64,000 nt of DNA. Source: Sphingomonas sp. AP4-R1. GTDB lineage: Bacteria; Pseudomonadota; Alphaproteobacteria; Sphingomonadales; Sphingomonadaceae. Location: assembly GCF_013113735.1 (NCBI RefSeq), contig NZ_CP053346.1, positions 806,001-870,000 on the forward strand, read 5' to 3'. The notes under the pieces were generated by a model. It did no database searches, was not told where the DNA came from, and saw only the letters and a program-made list of their open reading frames with translations. Below are positions 28,110-37,663 of the stretch, piece by piece; position 1 is the first letter of the stretch; each line of letters opens with the position of its first letter. The position numbers and the translations under genes are program-made.

Positions 28110-29413
28110 CCGAAAATCCGCCTTACCCGTTCGATACCCTTCACCAGCGCCGCCACGTCGGCCGGGCCGTTATAGACGCCGAAGCTGGCCCGTGCCGTCG
28201 CCGGCACGCCCAGCGTCTCCATCAGCGGCTGCGCGCAATGGTGCCCCGCGCGGATCGCCACCTGCCCTTCGTCGAGGATGGTGCCGATATCGTGGGGATG
28301 AACCCCCTCGATCGCGAAGCTGACGATGCCGGCCGAATCCTCCGGCCCAAAGAGCGTGACGCTGTTGATGTCCGCCAGCGCCGCGCGCGTCGCCGTCACC
28401 AAAGCCGTCTCGTGCGCGTGGATCGCATCCAGCCCGATGCCGTCGACATAATCGATCGCCGCATGCAGCCCTAGCGCGCCGACGATATGCGGCGTGCCTG
28501 CCTCGAACCGCGTCGGCGGCGGCGCGAACGTCGTCTTGGCGAAGGTGACGCGATCGATCATCGATCCGCCGCCCTGATAAGGCGGCATCGCCTCCAGCAG
28601 TTCCGGCCGCGCCCACAGCACGCCGATGCCGGTGGGGCCATAGAGCTTGTGCCCGGAGAAGACGTAGAAATCGCAGCCGAGCGTACGGACATCAACCGCC
28701 AGCCGCGCCACCGCCTGGCACCCGTCGACCAGCAGTTTCGCGCCGACCTTGTGCGCCAGATCGGCGGCCCGCTTCACATCGAGCACCGAGCCCAGCACGT
28801 TCGAGACATGCGCCAGCGCGACGAGCTTGTGCTGCGGCGTCAGCATCGCCTCGACCGCGTCGAGATCGATCCTGTGATCGGCCGTCAGCGGCGCGACATC
28901 GATCGCCACGCCCGTCCGCTCGGCCATCAGCTGCCACGGCACGATATTGGAATGATGCTCCAGCTGGCTCAGCAGGATGCGATCGCCGGCCTTCAGCTGC
29001 GTGCCGGCCCAGCATGTCGCGACCAGATTGATCGCTTCAGTCGCACCGCGCACATAGACGATCTCGGCCGCAGAGCCCGCGCCGACGAACTTGGCCACCC
29101 GCTCGCGTGCCGCCTCATAAGCGAGCGTCATGTCCGCCGAGCGCTGATAGACGCCCCGATGCACGGTCGCGTAGGTTTCGCCATAGGCCCGCGCGATCGC
29201 GTCGATCACGGGGCGGGGCTTCTGCGCCGTTGCCGCCGTATCGAGATAAGCCCAGCCCGCCGGGATCGCCGGAAAATCGGCGAGGACGTCGAGCGGAGCC
29301 GCCCCTGTTCCACCGTTCGTCCTGAGCCTGTCGAAGGACGTGTTCCGGGCGATATCCCCTGCAGCCCGTGCTTCGACTTCGCTCAGCACGAACGGATCCG
29401 TGGGGGCACTCAC
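28106..29413 (-). CDS. sufS: SufS cysteine desulfurase with repeat-encoded N-terminus
   Basis: This PLP enzyme removes sulfur from cysteine for Fe-S assembly. The PLP lysine is in FSGHKLYGPTG, and the persulfide cysteine is in RAGHHCAQPLM. I start at the GTG overlapping the sufD stop (GTGA). Counting from there the protein has 435 residues, about 25 more than usual. The excess comes from residues of about 7-34, which are the in-frame translation of an 83-bp palindromic repeat (29313-29395); normal family sequence resumes at about DFPAIPAGWAYLDTAATAQ. If a later start were used the repeat would be leader, but none is obvious. Confidence 0.93.
   Translation of the reverse strand: MSAPTDPFVLSEVEARAAGDIARNTSFDRLRTNGGTGAAPLDVLADFPAIPAGWAYLDTAATAQKPRPVIDAIARAYGETYATVHRGVYQRSADMTLAYEAARERVAKFVGAGSAAEIVYVRGATEAINLVATCWAGTQLKAGDRILLSQLEHHSNIVPWQLMAERTGVAIDVAPLTADHRIDLDAVEAMLTPQHKLVALAHVSNVLGSVLDVKRAADLAHKVGAKLLVDGCQAVARLAVDVRTLGCDFYVFSGHKLYGPTGIGVLWARPELLEAMPPYQGGGSMIDRVTFAKTTFAPPPTRFEAGTPHIVGALGLHAAIDYVDGIGLDAIHAHETALVTATRAALADINSVTLFGPEDSAGIVSFAIEGVHPHDIGTILDEGQVAIRAGHHCAQPLMETLGVPATARASFGVYNGPADVAALVKGIERVRRIFG
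29313..29395. repeat. Palindromic repeat, family A (83 bp), inside sufS
   Basis: The ends are CCGTTCGTCCTGAGCCTGTC and, inverted, GCTTCGACTTCGCTCAGCAC plus GAACGG. It is read in frame as part of the SufS N-terminus. Length is identical to the copies at 33215 and 59362. Confidence 0.85.
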
Positions 29414-30144
29414 AGCATCGTCTCCAGCGCCTTGTCGATCGCCGCGTCGAAACGCTCCGCCTCGGGCGTGCCCTCGAACAGGCCGCCCACGAACGCGCGC
29501 AGCAGCAACGTCTTCGCCTCGGCCGGCGGCAGGCCGCGCGCGGCCAGATAGAAGAGCGCCTCGCGATCCAGCTCGCCGACGGTGGCGCCATGCGCGCACT
29601 TCACGTCGTCCGCGAAGATTTCCAGCTCGGGCTTCAGGTTCGCGGTCGCGGTGCGATCCAGCAGCATCGCCTTGGCGGACTGGGTCGCATCCGTCTTCTG
29701 CGCGCCGCGCGCGACGGCGACCTTGCCGAGATAGGAGCCCACAGCCTTGCCGCCCAGCACCGCGCGCACCGTCTGCGCGCTGGTGGCATTGGGCTCGGCA
29801 TGGGTGACGCGGGTGACGATCTCGTGCGTCTCGGCGCCACCGCCGACGATCGCGCCGGTCAGTTCCAGATGCGCACCCTCGGCCAGGGTCGCCTTCACGA
29901 ACACGCGGCCCAGCCGCCCGCCCGCAATCGCGATATGCACCGTCGCGGTCGCGCCCGCGCCGATCGCGATCTCATGGTCCTCGATCGTGACAGCGCCCTC
30001 GCCCGCATCGATCAGGATCGGCAGCGCGAACGCCTCGCCCGGCGCCACGACATGGGCGTGCGTCGCGACCGGCCACACGGTCGCGACCGCCTCCAGATCG
30101 CTGTAGCGCCATGTCTCGTCGCGCTTGGTGGGGAGCGTGGTCAC
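29410..30144 (-). CDS. sufD: SufD, Fe-S scaffold complex subunit
   Basis: This 244-residue protein belongs to the SufBCD scaffold. It is shorter than E. coli SufD (about 420), as is common in alphaproteobacteria, and keeps the beta-helix core. The C-terminal part has KCAHGATVGELDREALFYLAARGLPP-like sequence, with the conserved Cys-x-His-Gly segment (KCAHGATVG). It overlaps sufC by 4 bases and sufS by 3, so the three are translationally coupled. Confidence 0.92.
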   Translation of the reverse strand: MTTLPTKRDETWRYSDLEAVATVWPVATHAHVVAPGEAFALPILIDAGEGAVTIEDHEIAIGAGATATVHIAIAGGRLGRVFVKATLAEGAHLELTGAIVGGGAETHEIVTRVTHAEPNATSAQTVRAVLGGKAVGSYLGKVAVARGAQKTDATQSAKAMLLDRTATANLKPELEIFADDVKCAHGATVGELDREALFYLAARGLPPAEAKTLLLRAFVGGLFEGTPEAERFDAAIDKALETML

Positions 30145-30884
30145 GCCGCGATGTCCTTATAGCCCTCGCGCTCCAGCTCCAGCGCAAGCTCCGGGCCGCC
30201 CGAGCGGACGATGCGCCCGCCGGCCAGCACATGGACGAAATCCGGCCGCACATAATCCAGCAGCCGCTGATAATGGGTGATTAGCAGCACGGCCTTGTCG
30301 GGGCGGCGCATGATCCGGTTGATGCCGTCGCCCACCGCCTTCAGCGCATCGATGTCGAGGCCCGAATCCGTCTCGTCGAGGATGGCGAGCTTGGGATCGA
30401 TGATCCCCATCTGCACCATCTCGGCGCGCTTCTTCTCGCCCCCCGAAAAGCCGACATTGACGGGGCGCTTCAGCATCTCGGGATCGAGCCCGATCTCGCT
30501 CGCCTGCGCGCGCGCCACCTTCAGGAATTCGCCACCCGAAAGCGGCGCCTCGCCCCGACCCTTGCGCTGCGCATTCAGCGCCTCGCGCAGGAACTGGAGG
30601 TTGGACACGCCCGGAATCTCGACCGGATATTGGAAGCCCAAAAACAGTCCGGCGGCGGCACGCTCATGCGGCGCAAGCTCCAGCAGATCGACGCCGTCGA
30701 ACGTGGCCGAGCCTTCCGTCACCTCATAGCCCGGCCGCCCCGACAGGACATAACCGAGCGTGGACTTGCCCGCCCCGTTCGGCCCCATGATCGCATGCAC
30801 CTCGCCCGCATTCAGCGAGAGCGAGAGGCCCTTGAGGATCTGTTTGCCGTCGATTTCGGCGTGGAGGTTTTCAATTTTGAGCAT
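30141..30884 (-). CDS. sufC: SufC ATPase of the Fe-S scaffold complex
   Basis: This 247-residue cytoplasmic ABC-type ATPase has Walker A GPNGAGKST (residues 34-42), the signature FSGGEKKRAEM, and a Walker B with LAILDETDSGLD. Unlike transporters it acts on SufB/SufD to open the scaffold. Length is typical. Its start overlaps the end of the small upstream gene by 14 bases. Confidence 0.96.
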   Translation of the reverse strand: MLKIENLHAEIDGKQILKGLSLSLNAGEVHAIMGPNGAGKSTLGYVLSGRPGYEVTEGSATFDGVDLLELAPHERAAAGLFLGFQYPVEIPGVSNLQFLREALNAQRKGRGEAPLSGGEFLKVARAQASEIGLDPEMLKRPVNVGFSGGEKKRAEMVQMGIIDPKLAILDETDSGLDIDALKAVGDGINRIMRRPDKAVLLITHYQRLLDYVRPDFVHVLAGGRIVRSGGPELALELEREGYKDIAA

Positions 30885-31236
30885 TTTTATTCCGATTCCG
30901 ACGCGCGTTAATTACCTCAGCCGCCACGTCTTCCGACAAATCTCGATCCATGCCGACCAGCCGCGCATGAGGATCGTAGGTATAGTAAGGCGACTTTGGA
31001 TTATCTGCATCTGCAGCCGAATGCGCGGCAGATCCCGCTATACTCAGTTCTAAGATCAATCGATCGCTGCGGCATTCAGAGCGCGCAGCAAGCTCGATCG
31101 ACGCAACAGCCTCTCCCGTCAAAGCATTCTCTCTGGCAAAAGAGATCACGCATTCCCGAAAGGGGGCAAACGCAGTTTGGTCTTTTTCCCAAGGCCCGGG
31201 AACCTCCGCCTGGAGAGCCAGAAGAGCGAAAAACAT
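30871..31236 (-). CDS. Small protein of unknown function inside the suf operon
   Basis: I do not recognise a family. The 121-residue product starts with a short hydrophobic stretch (MFFALLALQA), which could be a weak signal peptide, and contains two cysteines (FRECVIS, RSECRSD). It ends in an Asn/Arg/Lys-rich tail. The ATG overlaps the DUF559 stop by one base (TGATG) and the gene overlaps sufC by 14 bases, so it is part of the operon and probably translated. Confidence 0.65.
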   Translation of the reverse strand: MFFALLALQAEVPGPWEKDQTAFAPFRECVISFARENALTGEAVASIELAARSECRSDRLILELSIAGSAAHSAADADNPKSPYYTYDPHARLVGMDRDLSEDVAAEVINARRNRNKNAQN

Positions 31237-31723
31237 CACCCCAAGCCCCCCTCAAAGCTCACCCCCGAAAGCCCCTCCCCTTCAGGGGAGGGGTTGGGGT
31301 GGGGCCGCGCGGCAAGCGCCACGCCGACATGGGCCAGCACGCCCTCCATATTCCGCATCACCTCGTCATTGGTGACCCGAACCACGCGATAGCCAGCCTC
31401 TCCGAGTGCGGCATCGCGCCGCGCATCAGCCGCCGGATCGACATGGGTGTCGCCATCCACCTCGACGATCAGGCGCGCAGCGGGGCAGACGAAATCGGCA
31501 ATGTAGCTGCCGATCGTGGCCTGCCGACGGAATTTCCATCCGCCGAGCTGGCCATTGCTGAGGTGGCGCCACAAACGCTTCTCGGGTTCGGTGGGATTGC
31601 GGCGCATCTCAGCGGCGCGCTCCTGCAAGTCAGCGATGCGCCCAGCCGAGAGGCCCCACCCCCGGCCCCTCCCCTGAAGGGGAGGGGTGTTGAGGCGTTT
31701 CGCATCGTCGCGCTCGGTCAGCA

Positions 31724-31724
<1 letters not shown>
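31236..31724 (-). CDS. DUF559 (Vsr-like) endonuclease-domain protein bracketed by repeats
   Basis: The 162-residue protein has a DUF559 core (about 36-125: RRNPTEPEKRLWRHLSNGQL, KFRRQATIGSYIADFVC, LIVEVDGDTH, GYRVVRVTNDEV). This has the PD-(D/E)XK/Vsr-like nuclease arrangement, with the acidic residues of DFVC and EVDGDTH. Residues of about 10-28 (NTPPLQGRGRGWGLS) and the C-terminus (about 139-158, HPNPSPEGEGL) are translations of two inverted copies of one palindromic repeat. The start shares one base with the sufB stop (TGATG). A restriction or DNA-repair role is not supported by context. Confidence 0.85.
31268..31308. repeat. Palindromic repeat, family E, left copy around DUF559
   Basis: A perfect hairpin CCCCTCCCC-TTCA-GGGGAGGGG (31272-31293) is followed by TTGGGGTGGGGCCG pointing into the gene. 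It encodes the C-terminus of the DUF559 protein. Confidence 0.85.
31652..31690. repeat. Palindromic repeat, family E, right copy around DUF559
   Basis: The inner arm GGCCCCACCCCCGG is followed by the hairpin CCCCTCCCC-TGAA-GGGGAGGGG (31666-31687). It is the inverted counterpart of the copy at 31268 and encodes the N-terminus of the DUF559 protein. In both copies the hairpin is outermost and the G/C-rich arm faces the gene. Confidence 0.85.
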
Positions 31725-33195
<1,471 letters not shown>

Positions 33196-33196
<1 letters not shown>

Positions 33197-33705
33197 TATG
33201 CGGTGACCTCCACGCCGTTCGTGCTGAGCGAAGTCGAAGCACGGGCTTCAAGCGATTCCCCCTCAGCACGTCCTTCGACTTCGCTCAGGACGAGCGGAGA
33301 GGAATGGGCACTACCCAACTTTGCCAAACTCACCTCACCTAAAGCCTTCCGCATCGCTTCATTCACAACTTCCCAGTGCGGCTTCACCTGACAATGGCGA
33401 TCCAGCCCGCAATCCTGCTTGCCCTGCTCGACGCAGGCGGTCATCGCGATCGGGCCTTCCACCGCCTCGACGATATCGGCCAGGCTGATCGCCTCGGCCG
33501 GCCGCGCGAGGCGGAAGCCGCCGCCCGTGCCGCGCGAGGACACCAGCAGACCGGCCGCCGAGAGCTTGCCGACCAGTTTCTGCGCGGTCGGCAGCGGCAC
33601 GCCCGTCTCGTCCGACAGCAAAGTCGCGGTCAGCCGTGCCTCGCCGTGGCGCACGGCGGCGGCGAGCATCACGACCGCATAATCGGCAAGGTTGGAAAGG
33701 CGCAT
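33196..33705 (-). CDS. Rrf2-family Fe-S-responsive regulator (SufR/IscR-like)
   Basis: The start is the ATG giving [14 protein letters not shown], the family N-terminus. The 169-residue protein has a winged-helix domain (about 1-80, with recognition region [18 protein letters not shown]) and three cysteines in CVEQGKQDC and CGLDRHC, likely Fe-S ligands. The family end should be near residue 140; the last 28 residues or so (LVLSEVEGR to ASTSLSTNG) are translated from an 83-bp palindromic repeat. It probably represses the suf operon through the palindrome at 33710-33736, next to its own start. Confidence 0.9.
33215..33297. repeat. Palindromic repeat, family A (83 bp), in the rrf2 3' end
   Basis: The ends are CCGTTCGTGCTGAGCGAAGT and, inverted, TCCTTCGACTTCGCTCAGGA plus CGAGCGG. 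It is read in frame as the C-terminal tail of the Rrf2 regulator, just before sufB. Confidence 0.85.
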
Positions 33706-33709
33706 GAGT

Positions 33710-33736
33710 CCAATCGGAGTGATTCGTTCCGATTGG
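33710..33736 (-). promoter_or_regulatory. Perfect 9+9 bp palindrome, likely Rrf2 operator
   Basis: CCAATCGGA and TCCGATTGG are separated by 9 bases, giving a perfect 27-bp inverted repeat that ends 5 bases before the rrf2 ATG. It overlaps the predicted transcription start of the promoter at 33738-33765. The position suits autorepression by the Rrf2 regulator. Confidence 0.8.
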
Positions 33737-33737
33737 G

Positions 33738-33765
33738 CAGATAGGCGCACGCGCCGCAGGGTCAA
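33738..33765 (-). promoter_or_regulatory. Promoter of the suf operon
   Basis: On the minus strand TTGACC (33765-33760) and TATCTG (33743-33738) are separated by 16 bases. Predicted initiation falls inside the palindrome at 33710-33736, consistent with repression by steric block. Confidence 0.7.
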
Positions 33766-33795
33766 GCGCCGAAACCGGCTTATTTGCTGGCCAAC

Positions 33796-34146
33796 CTATC
33801 TATTGGGCCGCGTCGCCATCCACGTCCCGCAGACCAGCGCCACGCCGAGCGGGATAAAGCGCCAGTGATCGTGGAGAAAGAAAAAACCCATCACGGCGCT
33901 GCCGATCAGCGCCGTGATCCCGAAGAATTTGCCTCGTCGCGAGATCGCGCCATGCTCCCGCCACGCCACGATATGCGGGCCGAAGTGCGGATGCTCGACC
34001 AGCCGCCGCTCCCATTCGGAATTGCTGCGCGCGAAGAAGAAAGCGGCGAGCAGCATGAAGGGCACCGTCGGCAGCAGCGGCACGAAGATGCCGACCGCGC
34101 CGGTCGCCACCGAAAGAATGCCCAAAACGAGATAGACATGCCGCAT
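33796..34146 (-). CDS. YbaN-family (DUF454) inner-membrane protein
   Basis: This 116-residue protein matches the small DUF454 family: GILSVATGAVGIFVPLLPTVPFMLLAAFFFARSN-type sequence near the start, HPHFGPHIVAWREHGAI in the middle and two C-terminal hydrophobic segments. Four membrane segments are likely. The start is the ATG giving MRHVYLVLG; the frame is open upstream but lies in repeat DNA. Function of the family is unknown. Confidence 0.87.
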   Translation of the reverse strand: MRHVYLVLGILSVATGAVGIFVPLLPTVPFMLLAAFFFARSNSEWERRLVEHPHFGPHIVAWREHGAISRRGKFFGITALIGSAVMGFFFLHDHWRFIPLGVALVCGTWMATRPNR

Positions 34147-34182
34147 GGATGCGACGTGGCGAGGCGAATGGCGCGACGCAAG

Positions 34183-34299
34183 CCTCCCCTCCCGCGTGCG
34201 GGAGGGGTTGGGGGTGGGCCTTTCCTCGATTAGACGGCGTCGATCCGCAGCCGACGTCGCTGCCCACCCCCCGACCCCTCCCGCAAGCGGAGGGGGGAG
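34183..34299. repeat. Paired inverted palindromic repeats, family E
   Basis: Copy one is a perfect hairpin CCCCTCCCGC-GT-GCGGGAGGGG (34186-34207) followed by TTGGGGGTGGGC. Copy two, inverted, is GCCCACCCCCCGA followed by CCCCTCCCGC-AA-GCGGAGGGG (34262-34295). The 42 bases between show no coding potential. The layout (hairpin outside, G-rich arm inside) is the same as around the DUF559 gene. The right end supplies GGGGAG, 6-7 bases before the pyrD ATG. Confidence 0.85.
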
Positions 34300-34305
34300 A
34301 TAGAC

Positions 34306-35337
34306 ATGCCCATCTTCCCGCTCGTCCGTCCCCTGCTGTTCGCGCTCGATGCCGAGCGGGCGCACCGGCTGACGATCACCGCGCTGAAGGCGCTGCCCCG
34401 GCTGCCGATGGCCGAGCCCGATCCGCGCCTCTCGGTGTTGCTCGCCAATCTCGCTTTCCCCTCGCCGGTCGGCCTCGCCGCCGGGGTCGACAAGAATGCG
34501 GAGGTGCCGGACGCCTTCCTGTCGCTGGGCTTCGGCTTCGTCGAGGTGGGCACGCTCACGCCGCTGCCGCAGGAGGGCAATCCGAAGCCGCGCCTGTTCC
34601 GCCTGCCGGAGGACCGGGCGGTCATCAACCGGATGGGCTTCAACAATGGCGGGCAGGCCGAGGCGCTGGCGCGGCTTTCCGGGCGTCCGCGTCGCGGGAT
34701 CGTCGGCGTCAATGTCGGCGCGAACAAGGACGCAACCGACCGCATCGCCGATTATGCGAAGGGCGTCGCGGCGATGGCACCCGTCGCCGATTATCTGACG
34801 ATCAACATCTCCTCCCCCAACACGCCCGGCCTGCGCGCGCTGCAGGAGGCCCAGGCGCTGGACGAATTGCTGGCCGGCGCGATCGCGGCGCGGCCGGCGG
34901 GCGGCCCGCCCATCTTCCTGAAGGTGGCGCCCGATCTGGCGCGCGCGGACGTGGATGCGATTTCGCGCGTCTGCCTCGATCGCGGGGTGGATGCGCTGAT
35001 CGTCTCCAACACCACGATCAGCCGCGACGGCCTGAAGAGCCCCCATGCCAGCGAGGCGGGCGGCCTCTCCGGCGCGCCGCTCAAGGCGCTCGCCCTCCAG
35101 CGCCTCCGCGATTTCCGCAAGGCCACCGGCGGCAAGCTGCCCCTGATCGCGGCGGGCGGCATCGCCAGCGGCGGCGACGCCTATGATCGCATCCGCGCAG
35201 GCGCCAGCCTCGTCCAGCTCTACACGGCGCTGGTGTACGAAGGCCCGTCACTCGCCCGCCGCATCGCGCAGGAGCTGTCCGCGCTGCTGGCGCTGGAGGG
35301 CTTCGCCACGATCGGCGAGGCGGTCGGCGCGGAGTAG
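34306..35337 (+). CDS. pyrD: Dihydroorotate dehydrogenase (quinone), class 2
   Basis: This 343-residue FMN enzyme oxidises dihydroorotate to orotate in pyrimidine synthesis and passes electrons to quinone at the inner membrane. The N-terminal helical extension of about 45 residues identifies class 2. GLAAGVDKNAEVPDAF, ISSPNTPGLR (catalytic serine region), VSNTT and AAGGIASGGDAYDRI match the FMN-binding and active-site motifs. Its ribosome-binding site is formed by the distal arm of a palindromic repeat. Confidence 0.95.
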   Translation: MPIFPLVRPLLFALDAERAHRLTITALKALPRLPMAEPDPRLSVLLANLAFPSPVGLAAGVDKNAEVPDAFLSLGFGFVEVGTLTPLPQEGNPKPRLFRLPEDRAVINRMGFNNGGQAEALARLSGRPRRGIVGVNVGANKDATDRIADYAKGVAAMAPVADYLTINISSPNTPGLRALQEAQALDELLAGAIAARPAGGPPIFLKVAPDLARADVDAISRVCLDRGVDALIVSNTTISRDGLKSPHASEAGGLSGAPLKALALQRLRDFRKATGGKLPLIAAGGIASGGDAYDRIRAGASLVQLYTALVYEGPSLARRIAQELSALLALEGFATIGEAVGAE

Positions 35338-35351
35338 GGCCCGGACCTCCC

Positions 35352-35438
35352 CCGTTTGCCCTGAGCCTGTCGAAGGGCCGTCCTTCTCTTCGCTACGAGG
35401 AAGAAAGGACGGTGCTTCGACAAGCTCAGCACGAACGG
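35352..35438. repeat. Palindromic repeat, family A (87-bp variant)
   Basis: The ends are CCGTTTGCCCTGAGCCTGTC and, inverted, GCTTCGACAAGCTCAGCACG plus AACGG, with an inner CCGTCCTTCTCTTCGC...GAAAGGACGG stem. It lies in the gap between convergent pyrD and the small membrane-protein gene and could act as a bidirectional transcript end. Confidence 0.8.
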
Positions 35439-35463
35439 TTTTGAAAGAGACGGCAGAGCCTGT

Positions 35464-35697
35464 TCACCCCCGCCAGCGCCAGCCGCCCTCGGTATGTCGC
35501 CGCGTGATCCCGACCAGCACCGCCACGGCCGCCGCCGTCATCACGGCCCGCAGGCCGATCGGCCGGCCATGGACCGGAAGCGCCCACAGCCCCGCCATCA
35601 CGGCCGCAAAGGCAAGGTACGTCACCCAGCCCTGCCACGTCAGCGGCAGTCCCGCGCCATATCCGTATCGCTTCGCCCGAAACCACGGCTCGTTCAT
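35464..35697 (-). CDS. Small membrane protein of unknown function
   Basis: The 77-residue product starts MNEPWFRAKRYGYGAGLPL; a longer form starting 5 codons upstream is possible. Two hydrophobic segments are visible (about 21-39 and 49-63), followed by an Arg/Trp-rich tail. I do not recognise a characterised family, but the N-terminal sequence resembles small proteins I associate with sphingomonads. It is divergent from the gamma-glutamyltransferase gene with 89 bases between starts. Confidence 0.72.
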   Translation of the reverse strand: MNEPWFRAKRYGYGAGLPLTWQGWVTYLAFAAVMAGLWALPVHGRPIGLRAVMTAAAVAVLVGITRRHTEGGWRWRG

Positions 35698-35786
35698 CGC
35701 CCGTGCCCTCACATTCGATCGCTTCGGCCGATATAGGCCATTTCTTGCCCTTGTGGGAGAGAGGGAGCGCGCTACGCTGCCCGGCG

Positions 35787-37553
35787 ATGCTCAACAAACC
35801 GCTGCTGGCGCTCGCCGCCGCCTCGCTCCTCCCCGCCTCCCTCGTCCCGGCCGCGCCCGCTTTCGCCAGACAGGCGGCGGTGAAGGCCGAACCCGGCATG
35901 GTCTCCGCCGCCGATCCGCGCGCGACCGCCGCCGGCGCCGAGATATTGCGCGCGGGCGGCAGCGCCGCCGATGCGGCCGTGGCGATCATGCTCGCGCTCG
36001 CCGTGGTGGAGCCCGGCCATTCGGGCATGGGGGGCGGCGGCTTCCTCGTCTTCCACGATGCCGCGCACAACAGGACGATCACGATCGACGGACGCGAGGC
36101 CGCGCCGAAGGCCGCCGATCCGCACTGGTTCTATGGGCCCGACGGCCAGCCGATGACCCATGCCGAGGCTGTGCCCGGCGGCCGCAGCGTCGGCGTGCCG
36201 GGCGCGCTGCGCCTGATGGCGCTGGCCCACGCCAAATATGGCAAGCTGCCCTGGGCGCGCCTGTTCGATCCCGCGATCCGGCTGGCGACGGACGGCTGGG
36301 CAATCAGCCCGCGCTTCTACAATTTCATCGCCCGCCCGATGCCCGGCCTGCTGAACGGCTGGCCGATCCAGTATCTCTACACTGCGGACGGCACGCCCAA
36401 GCCCGTCGGCACGATCCTCAAGAATCCCGAGCAGGCCGCGCTGATGAAGCAGATCGCCGCCAAAGGACCCGAGGCTTTCTATTCGGGCGCCGTCGCCAAA
36501 TCGATCGTCGAGACGGTCGACGGCGCGCCGCATAACCCCTCGAAGATGACGGAAGCGGACATCGCCGCCTATCGGGCGAAGGAGCGCCCGCCCGTCTGCG
36601 GCACCTATCGCGGCTACAGGATCTGCGGGATGGGCCCGCCCTCCGGCGGCGGCGTCGCCGTGCTGCAGATCTTGAAGCAGCTCGAACGCTTCGACATGGC
36701 CGCGCTGGGCAAGGACAATCCGGTCGCCTGGCATCTGTTCGCCGAAAGCTCGCGCCTCGCTTATGCCGATCGCGACGCCTATCTGGGCGATCCCGATCAT
36801 GTGCAGGTGCCCGTCGCGGGCCTGCTCGCGCCCGATTATATTGCGGGCCGCTCCGCCTTGATCTCCGAGACGGGCAGCATGGCGACGATCGCGGCAGGCA
36901 AGCCGGCGGGCGCGCCGCCGCGCGTGGCCGTCACCCCGGGGCCGGAGCATGGCACGACCGATCTGGTCGCGGTCGATCGCGCGGGCAACGTGGCCGAAGT
37001 GACCAACACGATCGAAAGCGTGTTCGGATCGGGCCTCACCACCAACGGCATCTTCCTGAACAACCAGCTGACCGATTTCGACATCGTACCCGATCGCAAC
37101 GGGTATCTGGCGGCGAACAGCGTGGCCGGCGGCAAGCGGCCGCGCAGCTCGATGTCGCCCACGATCGTCTACAATCCGGACGGCAGCGTCCGCATCGCGA
37201 TCGGCGCCGCAGGCGGTTCGACGATCATCGCGCAGGTGGCCAAGGCGCTGATGGGCGTGATCGACTGGCATATGAGCGCGCAGGACGCGATCGGCATGGG
37301 CCTGATCTTCTCCCCCGGCCAGACCGCCGTGGCAGAAAAGGCGACGCAGGCCGAATTGATGGTGCCCGCGCTACAGGCGCTGGGCGAGAAGATCGTCGTC
37401 GCCCCGCTGGGCCTCAAGGCCAATGCGATCGAGATGGTCGGCGGGCATTGGGTGGGCGCCGCCGATCCGCGCAGCGAGGGCGTGTCGCAGAGCGAAACCG
37501 GCGCGCCCGTCGTGCCCAGGAAGGCCGCCGCGATCGATCGCCCGTTCGATTGA
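35787..37553 (+). CDS. ggt: Gamma-glutamyltransferase
   Basis: The product has 588 residues with a signal peptide (about 1-24, ending APAFA), so it acts in the periplasm on glutathione and other gamma-glutamyl compounds. Like other members it should self-cleave before the nucleophilic threonine, here Thr390 in HGTTDLVAVD, into large and small subunits. GHSGMGGGGFLVFHD and SSMSPTIV are conserved substrate-binding parts. In the nucleophile motif the usual Thr-Thr-His is Thr-Thr-Asp. I start at the ATG giving MLNKPLLALAAAS because it gives the signal peptide. Confidence 0.92.
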   Translation: MLNKPLLALAAASLLPASLVPAAPAFARQAAVKAEPGMVSAADPRATAAGAEILRAGGSAADAAVAIMLALAVVEPGHSGMGGGGFLVFHDAAHNRTITIDGREAAPKAADPHWFYGPDGQPMTHAEAVPGGRSVGVPGALRLMALAHAKYGKLPWARLFDPAIRLATDGWAISPRFYNFIARPMPGLLNGWPIQYLYTADGTPKPVGTILKNPEQAALMKQIAAKGPEAFYSGAVAKSIVETVDGAPHNPSKMTEADIAAYRAKERPPVCGTYRGYRICGMGPPSGGGVAVLQILKQLERFDMAALGKDNPVAWHLFAESSRLAYADRDAYLGDPDHVQVPVAGLLAPDYIAGRSALISETGSMATIAAGKPAGAPPRVAVTPGPEHGTTDLVAVDRAGNVAEVTNTIESVFGSGLTTNGIFLNNQLTDFDIVPDRNGYLAANSVAGGKRPRSSMSPTIVYNPDGSVRIAIGAAGGSTIIAQVAKALMGVIDWHMSAQDAIGMGLIFSPGQTAVAEKATQAELMVPALQALGEKIVVAPLGLKANAIEMVGGHWVGAADPRSEGVSQSETGAPVVPRKAAAIDRPFD

Positions 37554-37663
37554 TCCGGCCACGCCGCCGCTGATGCCGGGCCGAGGGAAAGCTTTGCCCG
37601 CTCCGTCCGAGGGTCTATGGGCGCCCGGCGGAAGCGGCGGCCCAGCCGCGCCAAGGAGTTAGG

